NCBI RefSeq assembly: GCF_051465645.1
Contig: NZ_CP195790.1
Coordinates: 3,844,001 to 3,908,000 of the forward strand
Source of the DNA: Planctomicrobium sp051465645
Lineage (GTDB): Bacteria; Planctomycetota; Planctomycetia; Planctomycetales; Planctomycetaceae
DNA length: 64,000 bases
Direction: 5' to 3'
A program made the position numbers and the translations under genes. Below are positions 27,360 to 35,715 of the stretch, piece after piece. How positions within the stretch are numbered: position 1 is the stretch's first letter; each line of letters opens with the position of its first letter. A model generated the notes under the pieces. That model made no database searches. It was given only the letters and a program-made list of their open reading frames with translations, and had not been told where the DNA came from.

Positions 27360-28913
27360 TTAGTTGATTTCGAACCACAGTTTCTTAATGGTCCCGTTGA
27401 ACTTTCCGCGTGGGCCGTCGCCTATTTTGAGCATCATCCCTGCCGTTTCGAGACTGAGATCACTCGCTTCACTTTCCGCGACCAGCTTACCATCGACAAA
27501 CAATCGCAGCACACCGGATTTACGCTGCGCAACGACGTCATGCCAGCCACTTCCGAGTTCACGATCATCTGTAATCAACTGACCTGCAGTCATCGACCAG
27601 ATGTGGCCAGACGGTAACGTTGTCGAGAAGAGTCGTCCGTGATGAGTCGCCATCGTCCACACTCGTCGATAACGCACGTCAGGTGTGACATCCAGTTGCT
27701 TCAAACGCTTCCAGTTGGTTCCGCCGTCGTAACGGTACACTTCCGCCAGCGGCAACGTGCCACCATAGAACGTTCCGTTGTGAACGAGCATCGCCATGAC
27801 TTCCAGCTCTTCTCCGAGTCGCCCGCAATCAATCCATTTGTCGTCAGAATCAAGGCGATAAACCTTCCCTGTCGGCCATGTGCTGACATGCAAGGCGTTC
27901 TGATATGTGGTGAATGAATAAGTCTGGGTGATGTCGTTGGAGACGAGCCCGAGATCCTTCCAGTCTTTCCCATCGAATCGATAGACGGCACCAGAGTCGT
28001 AGCTTCCTGCGTAGAGATATCCGCCATGAACACCGAGCGACACGACCCGTTTACCATCAGGCGTCGGGATCGATGTCCACTTCTTATCGCCGTCGTAACG
28101 GAAGAAGCCCGCTGGTCGATAGAGAGACGACGCGTAAAGCTGACCGCGATAAGTGACGAGACCACCGATCGCCTCAGTCGGGGCAAGATCTCCAATGAGT
28201 TCCCACTGGTCGTCACCAGTCAATCGATAGACTTTGCCGCCGCGTGTCTCATTCATTGAGTCCTGCAGGCTCGATCCGCCGAGACGATACTTACCAGTCC
28301 CGGCGTACAGTTCTCCATCGAATGCCGCCAACGCGGTGACTGAATTCGCCCCATCCAAAGTCCCTACTGGCTTCCAATCACCAGCCCCTGCATAGCGATA
28401 GACCTTGCCAATGGAGTCTGGGCCTCCTTCGCAGGTTCCCATGTAAAGGTGTCCCTTGTGGACTGCCATTGAGAAGCCGAGGATCGTGTTCCCCGGCCGT
28501 CCTTCATCGCGCCAGACAGGTTCTGTTCCGGCATCAATTCCAAACTGAATCTGACGCCAGTTTGCCTGACTCGTTGTGCTTCCGGTGTTATTTCGAACTC
28601 CAAGCGAAAAGCCGTGTCGCGTCTTGTGATTCCACAAGCTGACCAGATCGCCAAGATCCTGAGTTCCAGATTCATCAGTTCGAAAAGACACTCCAACCGA
28701 AAAGTCAGACGTCCCCAACGACTTTGATAACACAATGTTTGAGGACTGCTGAGATTCAGGACCGAACTCGATTGGTTCGCTGATGAGAACCTTGCCTGAG
28801 AAACTCAGTTCTGGCGGTTCGGCCTGTGCAACAAAAGAGCTGATGGCAACTGCAGCCGTTGCCACTGCCAAGACTCGTGACCCCATTCTCAGGCAGCTTT
28901 TCATTTCCGTCAT
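27360..28913 (-). CDS. Secreted beta-propeller inserted in a LamG-like domain
   Basis: A 517-residue exported protein with a signal peptide (about 1-30, ending FVAQA). Residues about 35-105 look like the first half of a concanavalin A/LamG-like sandwich (FSVGVSFRTDESG, LVSLWNHKTRHGFSLGVRNN). The middle 300 residues hold six or seven propeller-like repeats of the form KVYRYxGxxxW followed by L-x-x-F-x-G-x-L-Y-A-G. The end, WHDVVAQRKSGVLRLFVDG then FNGTIKKLWFEI, is the typical second half of LamG. The start at 28913 was chosen among ATG 28913 and 28904; the frame is open to 28982. It is possibly a carbohydrate or surface-binding protein; function unknown. Confidence 0.75.
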   Translation of the reverse strand: MTEMKSCLRMGSRVLAVATAAVAISSFVAQAEPPELSFSGKVLISEPIEFGPESQQSSNIVLSKSLGTSDFSVGVSFRTDESGTQDLGDLVSLWNHKTRHGFSLGVRNNTGSTTSQANWRQIQFGIDAGTEPVWRDEGRPGNTILGFSMAVHKGHLYMGTCEGGPDSIGKVYRYAGAGDWKPVGTLDGANSVTALAAFDGELYAGTGKYRLGGSSLQDSMNETRGGKVYRLTGDDQWELIGDLAPTEAIGGLVTYRGQLYASSLYRPAGFFRYDGDKKWTSIPTPDGKRVVSLGVHGGYLYAGSYDSGAVYRFDGKDWKDLGLVSNDITQTYSFTTYQNALHVSTWPTGKVYRLDSDDKWIDCGRLGEELEVMAMLVHNGTFYGGTLPLAEVYRYDGGTNWKRLKQLDVTPDVRYRRVWTMATHHGRLFSTTLPSGHIWSMTAGQLITDDRELGSGWHDVVAQRKSGVLRLFVDGKLVAESEASDLSLETAGMMLKIGDGPRGKFNGTIKKLWFEIN

Positions 28914-29052
28914 TTCTTCTGAAGATCGTTGAATTCGCAACATCTCAAATTGCTTTCTGAACCAGGAAGTGCAGGGGCCCAAGCAAAATTAAAAAGCAGA
29001 CTTTGGGGAACGAGCCAGACAGAGCAGTGAGGGAAGAACCAAGCGTCTCGCC

Positions 29053-29820
29053 TTAATAGTCGAGGCTCGATCCCCCTTCAACTTCGATCCCTTGCCCGGT
29101 CACGAAGCTGGAGTCTTCCGTCGCCAGAAACAGACAGACCCGGCCAATCTCCTCCGGGGCCGCCATTCGCCCAAAGACTTGTAACTCGGCCACACGCTTT
29201 AATGCCGATTCAGGATCAGGCAACGTCGCCGCCCATTCGCGCATCAAAGGAGTATCAACGTTACTGGGGAGCACGGCATTGACCCGAATACCATCAACTC
29301 CAAGCTCCAGTGCCAGAGCTTTGGTGAGACTCACCTGAGCCCCTTTTGTCGCGGCATAGGCAGACGAGTGATGTTGCCCGAGAACGGCCGTCATCGAACT
29401 CATGTTCACAATCGTTCCTTTTGTCTTGCGAAGATAAGGAACAGCGAACTTGGCCGCCGCGTACGTACTGACAAAGTTCACCTGAAAAAGCCGCTCCAGA
29501 TCTTCAATCGACGTGTCATCGATTGATGTGGCAGGGGGGTGAACACCAGCGTTGTTAATCAGACAATCCAACTGCCCGAACTCATTCACAGTCTCTTCGA
29601 TGGCCATCTGAATCTGCGATGGCTGGCTGACATCGCATTGAATGACATGCACTCGCCCGGGGCCGGTTGCGTTCAATTCTTCCGCCAACTGCATTCCGGC
29701 TTTCACATTGATATCCAGAATCGCCACGTTCGCCCCCTCCTGCGCGAACACCCGGACGCACCCGGCACCAATTCCAAGACTTCCGCCGGTGACGATCACT
29801 GTCCGATTCTGGAATCTCAT
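29053..29820 (-). CDS. SDR family oxidoreductase
   Basis: A 255-residue classical short-chain dehydrogenase. The nucleotide site TGGSLGIGAGCVRVF lies near residues 9-23, an Asp at the end of strand 2 (VAILDIN) favours NAD(H), and NNAGVHPPAT follows. The catalytic Ser is in VNMSSMTAV, and the YAATKGAQVSL motif gives Tyr and Lys. The C-terminal GRMAAPEEIGRVCLFLAT and FVTGQGIEVEGG are standard. The frame is open to 29862, but ATG 29820 starts right before the fold. The substrate cannot be told. It is upstream of the propeller gene on the same strand, about 140 bases away. Confidence 0.9.
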   Translation of the reverse strand: MRFQNRTVIVTGGSLGIGAGCVRVFAQEGANVAILDINVKAGMQLAEELNATGPGRVHVIQCDVSQPSQIQMAIEETVNEFGQLDCLINNAGVHPPATSIDDTSIEDLERLFQVNFVSTYAAAKFAVPYLRKTKGTIVNMSSMTAVLGQHHSSAYAATKGAQVSLTKALALELGVDGIRVNAVLPSNVDTPLMREWAATLPDPESALKRVAELQVFGRMAAPEEIGRVCLFLATEDSSFVTGQGIEVEGGSSLDY

Positions 29821-30260
29821 AAACCTATGCTTTCGTGTCAAAACAGCCCCAGCAACCTTCACTCACAGTCAACACACCTCAGAATTCCAACTCGCCCTCG
29901 ATCGCAACAATACAAATGAGGCCATCACGACAGCCATCTGGACGAAAAGGATTGCCCGTGATTCGCTGCGAGTGAAGTCCAATTCTCCTTGCCAGGCTTC
30001 CAGTTACGACTTGTATGGCAACCCAAGACGGTGTGAAACTCCAGCAGCCAGCGTAAAATCACCGTCGAATCAACAATATTCAATTTGATTGATTCGAATC
30101 ATGACGTAGTGTTCTCGGACGTCAACATGCTTTGCCAGAGAGTCGCATCAAAAGAGACGGACCTCTCTCCGCCAGACGTCGATCGACCTCATCCCGCACC
30201 TCATTTTCCAAAGCCATCGCTGATCACCTTGGGCAGTTTTCGCAGTTGGTTGTGAAATCC
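29821..30260. other. Divergent intergenic region, no gene recognised
   Basis: About 440 bases between the SDR (-) and the AAA+ ATPase (+). The ATPase frame is open upstream to a TTG at 30132, but that stretch is Ser/Arg-rich and not protein-like, so it is left out. It should hold both promoters; no clear site was seen. Confidence 0.45.
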
Positions 30261-31730
30261 ATGTCGTTCGAAACTCACAACTCTTTCGATTCGCGAACCG
30301 AGGCCGCATTCTCTGACCCAGAGGATGAAGGCTACAAGGTCTACGTCGAAGCTGGTCGGGGAGCCGTAACGCAAAAACGTCTGACTCCTGATCTGATTCG
30401 CGGAAACGCACATCTGCAGCAACTGTTCGACCGTGTTCAAGACCTCCTCTCCAGCTCGGTCGATAAGAACGCCGAGTTCGTGCCTGTCTGCCCGGAATCA
30501 CTGGAGGAGATGAAGCTCACTGAAGACGATGTCCAGCGTCTTGTGCTGAAATACCTCGTCCAGAAGGGCTCCGCTCTCGGGCGTGAAATCTCCAATCAGA
30601 TCAAGATTCCATTCGGGATTCTGTTTCCGTTGCTCGCCGAGTGGAAATCGCAACAACTGATTTCCTACCGGTCGTCAGGCGAGATGGGCGACTATGTGTT
30701 CGCCATCGTCGAAGCCGGTCGAGAACTCGCCAAAAAATTCAGCGCCGAATGTACTTACTTCGGGGCCGCTCCTGTTTGTCTGCAGCACTATCTTCACGCA
30801 ATGGAGATGCAGACGATTGCCGGAAAAGAAGCGACTGAGGCTCATCTTCGAGAAGCATTCTCCGATCTGCTCGTCAGTGACCAGCTTTTTGATCGCCTTG
30901 GCCCGGCCATCAATTCCGGACGAGGCATGTTTCTTTTCGGAGAACCCGGAAACGGAAAAACGAGTATCGCCGAACGTATCACCCAATGCTTCGGAGATGC
31001 CGTCTGGATTCCGAGAGCCTTGGGGATCGATGGCGATATCATTCGCGTCTTCGATCCGGCCGTTCATGAGGAAGCTCCCCTGAGTTCAAACGGAGGGATT
31101 CTCGACCTAAGCGGAATCGACACTCGCTGGGTTCGCATTGCTCGCCCCACCATTATCGCAGGGGGCGAACTGACAATGAACGAACTGGAAGTCACCCAGA
31201 ACCCGATTACAAAAATCTGTGAAGCCCCACTGCAGTTGAAGAGTAACTGCGGAACACTGGTGATCGACGACTTCGGACGCCAGACAATGCCGGTCGATGT
31301 GCTGCTGAACCGGTGGATCGTCCCGCTTGAAAAACGATACGACTTCCTGAACCTGCCATCCGGTAAAAAAGTTCAGGTGCCGTTTGATCAGCTCATCATC
31401 TTCTCCACGAATCTGGAACCGCGCGATCTTGTGGATGGTGCGTTCCTGCGTCGTATTCCCTACAAAATTGAAGTTCCTGATCCTTCAGAAGATCATTTTC
31501 GAAAACTGTTCGAAATCATGGGCCCGAAGCTCGGCCTGACCTTCGCTCCCGGGGCAGTGGACCATCTTGTCGAAACGCATTATCAGGCATGCAACCGCCC
31601 GTTTCGCGCCTGTCAACCACGCGATCTGCTTCTGCAGGTCAAAAACTTCTGTGTCTATAAAAGACAGCCGAAAATTGTGACCGCACAGGCGTTTGACTTC
31701 GCTGTTGCGACCTATTTCTCAGTCATGTAA
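30261..31730 (+). CDS. AAA+ ATPase with N-terminal winged-helix-like domain
   Basis: A 489-residue protein. Residues about 88-162 (DVQRLVLKYLVQKGSALG..., LLAEWKSQQLISYRSSG) look like a winged-helix domain. The AAA+ core has Walker A GEPGNGKTS (227-235), Walker B TLVIDDF (332-338), sensor 1 in IIFSTNLEP (Asn 384) and an Arg pair in FLRRIPYKIEV (Arg 397-398) that may act as the finger. The C-terminal helical lid includes ACQPRDLLLQV. Between Walker A and B lies a 90-residue insert-rich stretch. The first 85 residues are acidic and disordered-looking. It is an orphan ATPase; the ApgM gene follows after 207 bases. Role unknown; a chaperone-like or pilus/secretion-linked role is possible but unsupported here. 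Confidence 0.78.
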   Translation: MSFETHNSFDSRTEAAFSDPEDEGYKVYVEAGRGAVTQKRLTPDLIRGNAHLQQLFDRVQDLLSSSVDKNAEFVPVCPESLEEMKLTEDDVQRLVLKYLVQKGSALGREISNQIKIPFGILFPLLAEWKSQQLISYRSSGEMGDYVFAIVEAGRELAKKFSAECTYFGAAPVCLQHYLHAMEMQTIAGKEATEAHLREAFSDLLVSDQLFDRLGPAINSGRGMFLFGEPGNGKTSIAERITQCFGDAVWIPRALGIDGDIIRVFDPAVHEEAPLSSNGGILDLSGIDTRWVRIARPTIIAGGELTMNELEVTQNPITKICEAPLQLKSNCGTLVIDDFGRQTMPVDVLLNRWIVPLEKRYDFLNLPSGKKVQVPFDQLIIFSTNLEPRDLVDGAFLRRIPYKIEVPDPSEDHFRKLFEIMGPKLGLTFAPGAVDHLVETHYQACNRPFRACQPRDLLLQVKNFCVYKRQPKIVTAQAFDFAVATYFSVM

Positions 31731-31937
31731 AGATCAGGCGAAACTGATATACAGAAACGCCCCTTCTCGAACAGGGGCGCCACCTGCTAAAGTCTTTGCG
31801 CATTCCGTGCGCAGCTTAGATGGCCAGCGGTTGCCAGTCGTATTTCGAGGCTTCAGGCCCGACGAATGGCCTCATGCAGTGGCCTCCAGCAGATCAAATC
31901 AATCATTGTGTAAATTGGCCGGGACGAAGTGACTGTA

Positions 31938-33146
31938 ATGAGCGAAATTCATACTCTGACCCGTGAACTGCAGAAGAAAAACGATTCAAAGATCGTTCTG
32001 CTTGTGGCCGACGGCCTCGGCGGACTGCCATTGCAACCAGGCGGCAAAACCGAACTGGAAACCGCGAAGACTCCGAATCTCAATGCACTCGCACAGCGCG
32101 GGACGCTCGGACTGAGCACACCAGTCATCCCAGGGATCACACCGGGAAGTGGCCCTGGTCACCTGGGTCTGTTCGGATATGCCCCGCTTGAGTTTCAGAT
32201 CGGACGCGGCGTTCTGGAAGCACTCGGAATCGACTTCGATCTCGGGCCAGACGACGTTGCCATTCGCGGAAACTTCTGCACACTCGACGAGAAGGGTTTG
32301 ATTTCCGATCGTCGTGCAGGCCGTATCTCCTCAGAGAAAGCCGCTCCTCTCTGCGAGAAGCTCAACCAGATCCAGATTCCTGGCGTTGAAGTCTTCGTAC
32401 AGCACGTCAAGGAATACCGTCTTGTCGTCGTCTTCCGCGGCAAAGGTCTCGAAGGAAACATCAACGATACCGACCCACAGGCGACCGGAGTTGCTCCGCT
32501 TGATCCAGTGGCTCGCGATGCTGGCTCCGCCGCGACAGTTGAAGTTGCCAAGGAGTTCCTGCGTCAGGCTCGTGAAGTTCTGAAGAACGATCAGCCAGCC
32601 AACTTCCTGATGCTTCGCGGGATCGCCAAGCGTCCGCCAATCCCGACATTCGAAGAAGTCTACGGCACCAAAGCCGCTGCGATTGCAGTCTATCCAATGT
32701 ACCGCGGACTCGCGCGACTCGTCAGCATGGACGTTCTCGATGCCGGTCAGACACTGGAAGATCAGTGTGCCCGACTGAAGGCGGCATGGAACGATTACGA
32801 CTTCTTCTTCATGCACTTCAAATACACCGACTCAACAGGTGAAGACGGTAACTTCGACGCCAAGGTCAAGCGAATCGAAGAACTCGACGCTGCGATTCCA
32901 GCCATCACCGCGCTGAATCCAACCGTCCTGATCGTCACTGGCGACCACAGCACGCCAAGCAAGATGAAGTCACACAGCTGGCATCCGGTTCCGACCATGA
33001 TCGCCGCTGATCGTTGCCGCTTCGATGGCAGCACAGAGTTCGGGGAATCCGCCTGCCGCATCGGTGGACTCGGACAATTCCCGGCGAAATACCTAATGCC
33101 ACTCGCGCTGGCTCACGCTGATCGCCTCGAAAAATTCGGTGCGTAA
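31938..33146 (+). CDS. apgM: Cofactor-independent phosphoglycerate mutase, archaeal type
   Basis: A 402-residue 2,3-bisphosphoglycerate-independent phosphoglycerate mutase of the ApgM family, converting 3- to 2-phosphoglycerate in glycolysis/gluconeogenesis. It belongs to the alkaline phosphatase superfamily: KIVLLVADGLGGLP carries the first metal ligand, TPGSGPGHLGLFGY the nucleophile Ser region, FFMHFKYTDSTGEDG the Asp/His stretch and VLIVTGDHSTPSKMKSHSWHPVP the late ligands. GTG 31929 would add three residues; ATG 31938 is preferred. A strong terminator follows, so it is likely the last gene of its transcript. Confidence 0.93.
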   Translation: MSEIHTLTRELQKKNDSKIVLLVADGLGGLPLQPGGKTELETAKTPNLNALAQRGTLGLSTPVIPGITPGSGPGHLGLFGYAPLEFQIGRGVLEALGIDFDLGPDDVAIRGNFCTLDEKGLISDRRAGRISSEKAAPLCEKLNQIQIPGVEVFVQHVKEYRLVVVFRGKGLEGNINDTDPQATGVAPLDPVARDAGSAATVEVAKEFLRQAREVLKNDQPANFLMLRGIAKRPPIPTFEEVYGTKAAAIAVYPMYRGLARLVSMDVLDAGQTLEDQCARLKAAWNDYDFFFMHFKYTDSTGEDGNFDAKVKRIEELDAAIPAITALNPTVLIVTGDHSTPSKMKSHSWHPVPTMIAADRCRFDGSTEFGESACRIGGLGQFPAKYLMPLALAHADRLEKFGA

Positions 33147-33180
33147 TCAACGATAAATCTGTGTAATACAGATCGAATTC

Positions 33181-33222
33181 ACTCCAGCCATCAGTCAATT
33201 CCTGGTGGCTGGAGTTTTTTTT
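33181..33222 (+). terminator. Rho-independent terminator after apgM
   Basis: ACTCCAGCCA (33181-33190) pairs with TGGCTGGAGT (33206-33215), with extra pairing inside, and runs into eight T residues. It lies 35 bases after the apgM stop. Confidence 0.92.
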
Positions 33223-33251
33223 GCGCACAGAACACTGCCTGGAAATCAAAG

Positions 33252-34136
33252 TCAGTGCGTCATGGCGTAGAAGAGAATATTGATGCCCATCGGGTACGCT
33301 CTCTTTTCCGAATACTCACGGAAGTAGAATTCATCCTCGCCTTCCCGTTCCCAGCCATCTCCGAGATCGGTGTTATGACAAGCGAGCGCCATGATGCGTC
33401 CCTTGTCGTCAAAGAATGCCCGATAATGAACCTCGGTGGCATCAGGACGCTCGTAAGAAATCCCGCGCCGGCCATGTTCAATTGATGGAACCTGCGGCTT
33501 TTCGGTCAGGTCATAGACAATGTGAAAGATGGGATGATCGAGCGGCAGTTCCTGTGGCTCCTTGTCAGGAAAGACGAGTTTCATCGCACTTGCGAATTCA
33601 AACCATTCGTCTTCCCCCCAGAAATCGTCGAACATGGCAAAGCCGCCCTGTTCGAGATACGTCCGGAGCAATTCCGCTTCCTCTGGTGAGAAGTTCAACC
33701 CACCGCGACGTCCCCCCCAGCCTCCGCCCGGTTCACAGAAATAGATGAACGGGTAATGAAACAGCCGAGGGTCTGTCAGCTCCAGAATCAGCGGATTCGG
33801 ATTCACTTTGAGCGAAGTAAGTTGCTGCAGGCGGAACGAAAAATTCAAATCGCTGTCCGGCCAGTCAGTGCGCCAGGTGCCACGGAACCCAGCCTGCGTG
33901 TTGTAGAAGATCCGGACGAAGGTGAAGACATCCGTTGGGAACTCAGAATCCTCGTCCCAGTCCGGGACACCACGGCGATCAATAATGAATCGAGGGCTCT
34001 CGGCGGAATCGAACATCCCCGGTCGGAACCCCGGCGTCCGGCGTTGTGACATCGGCCCGAACTGTGCGAGCGCAGTCAGCGCCACTGGCAACACGAGCAG
34101 GCAAGGGAGGAGGACCCAAAGCAACTTTCTGCGCAT
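33252..34136 (-). CDS. DUF4159 family exported protein
   Basis: A 294-residue protein with an N-terminal hydrophobic signal (residues about 5-24, ending ALA). The rest matches DUF4159: FTFVRIFYNT, WRTDWPDSDLNFSFRLQQLT, LFHYPFIYFCEPGGG, LRTYLEQGGFAMFDDFWG, FPDKEPQELPLDHPIFHIVYDL and a final YPMGINILFYAMTH. The fold is of the glutamine-amidotransferase-like (ThuA-related) type, usually without an obvious active site. Planctomycetes often encode such proteins in clusters with MoxR/BatA-type genes, but here it is alone. A GGAG ribosome site lies before the ATG. Confidence 0.85.
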   Translation of the reverse strand: MRRKLLWVLLPCLLVLPVALTALAQFGPMSQRRTPGFRPGMFDSAESPRFIIDRRGVPDWDEDSEFPTDVFTFVRIFYNTQAGFRGTWRTDWPDSDLNFSFRLQQLTSLKVNPNPLILELTDPRLFHYPFIYFCEPGGGWGGRRGGLNFSPEEAELLRTYLEQGGFAMFDDFWGEDEWFEFASAMKLVFPDKEPQELPLDHPIFHIVYDLTEKPQVPSIEHGRRGISYERPDATEVHYRAFFDDKGRIMALACHNTDLGDGWEREGEDEFYFREYSEKRAYPMGINILFYAMTH

Positions 34137-34743
34137 CTCAGCACTCCCCCTCCAGAGAATCAGTCACAGAGATCCAGGTCTTCTAAGAAGTAGAACTTCT
34201 CGTGTGTCTACTGCTCGCTCACCGCAAAAGCACGTTCATCCTCCCCTCACTCCCGCCTTATCAGAATCGGGCTTTCTCCTAACAAGGAGAGCTGATCACT
34301 GATTGGCGATGCGATGGAATTCGTTCCAGTCTACCGAATCTGACACAAAATTCCCCTAATATGTTGTCGAAGAAATCCGAAACACTCATCCATGCAACAA
34401 CTTGCAAGCCGGTAACACATCGATTTTCCATCCGATTTTCGCATTCCCCCTCTCCATCTGCACCTGCGAGGAATGCAAACCGACCATCTGGGGCGTTCCT
34501 GTTCGTGAATTGATTGCTCACAGTTCCTTCACAAATTAGGATGGGAAAAATTCACTCTTGGAAGGTGTCTTCAAACCGACTTCCTGACAGAGAAGCCTGT
34601 TCTCCGGAACTGGATTCCATGTTCAGCGTCAGGATCGCGTTCATTTCCGATGTCCCATCATGGTGATGGTCTGGAAAGTGAATGGCGATCATGGATGGAC
34701 CGCCTGAAGACTCCTTCTCAGCAGCCGAAAGTTTCTCCCGCGC
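34137..34743. other. Divergent promoter region before pyrB
   Basis: About 600 bases between the DUF4159 gene (-) and pyrB (+). Short frames on the - strand (34279-34521, 34552-34755) look like noise. No PyrR-type attenuator hairpin with a T tract, and no clear -35/-10 pair, was recognised. Confidence 0.45.
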
Positions 34744-35715
34744 ATGGCCGCCCACTCACTGGACCCGCTCGCCACGGACAATTGGAGTCGTCGTCATTTA
34801 CTTGGTCTTCAGCATCTGGACCCTGACGAAATCACGCTGATTCTGGACCATGCTGCTGAATTCAAACGACTCCAGCAAACCCGGGCAAAACTGAATCACC
34901 TCTCCGGGGTGGTTGTCGCCAACCTGTTCTTCGAAGCATCGACCAGAACTCGCACCAGTTTCAATCTGGCAGCCAAACGCCTCAGTGCTGACACCGTGGA
35001 TTTCACCGCGTCTGGCAGCAGCATCTCCAAAGGCGAAACCTTCATCGACACCGCCTTGACCATTGAGTCGATGGGAGTCGATCTGGTTGTGATCCGCCAC
35101 AGTTCCTCCGGCGCTCCAGAACTGCTTTCCCAGCACCTCAAGTGCGGGATTCTCAACGCAGGAGACGGAACGCATGAACACCCGACACAAGGGTTGCTGG
35201 ATGTGTTCACGATGCGTGAAAAACTGGGGTCGCTTGAAGGCAAAACAGTCACGCTGGTCGGCGACATTAAACACAGTCGCGTCGCCCGTTCGAATATCTG
35301 GGCACTCAAGAAGCTCGGGGCCAACGTCATTGTCTGTGGACCAGCGACCCTGATCCCACCGGGAATCGAGAAACTCGGGGTTCGCGTCGCCAACAAGTTT
35401 GATGATGTCCTCGCAGAATCCGACGTGATCAACCTGTTGCGAGTCCAGTTCGAACGTCAACGCGGGGCCTTCTTCCCGTCGATTGCAGAGTACGCGCATC
35501 TGTTTGGAATGAACGGGAGCCGGCTGAAACGTTCTAAACCGAACGTCTTAATTCTCGCCCCTGGCCCGATCAATCGCGGAGTGGAAATCACTCCCGATGT
35601 CGCCGACGGCCCACACTCACAGATTCTGAATCAGGTTTCTAACGGCTTATTTGTTCGCATGGCCTGCCTGCATCTTCTGGCACGTCGCCATCAATGGCTG
35701 CAGGAGGGAAAATGA
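34744..35715 (+). CDS. pyrB: Aspartate carbamoyltransferase catalytic chain
   Basis: A 323-residue enzyme joining carbamoyl phosphate and aspartate in pyrimidine synthesis. The carbamoyl-phosphate loop FFEASTRTRTSF (residues 62-73) is intact, with SISKGETFIDTA, VIRHSSSGAP, HPTQGLLDVFT and VTLVGDIKHSRVARS following. The aspartate domain has LRVQFERQ and LAPGPINRGVEI. No pyrI regulatory subunit is next to it. The stop overlaps the next ATG (ATGA), coupling it to a dihydroorotase-like gene. That arrangement and the changes in the partner suggest a class A holoenzyme of the PyrB-PyrC' type. Confidence 0.96.
   Translation: MAAHSLDPLATDNWSRRHLLGLQHLDPDEITLILDHAAEFKRLQQTRAKLNHLSGVVVANLFFEASTRTRTSFNLAAKRLSADTVDFTASGSSISKGETFIDTALTIESMGVDLVVIRHSSSGAPELLSQHLKCGILNAGDGTHEHPTQGLLDVFTMREKLGSLEGKTVTLVGDIKHSRVARSNIWALKKLGANVIVCGPATLIPPGIEKLGVRVANKFDDVLAESDVINLLRVQFERQRGAFFPSIAEYAHLFGMNGSRLKRSKPNVLILAPGPINRGVEITPDVADGPHSQILNQVSNGLFVRMACLHLLARRHQWLQEGK

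Noticed and set aside
34552..34755. Short - strand frame over the pyrB start
   Set aside because: It overlaps the pyrB start antisense and shows no recognisable feature.
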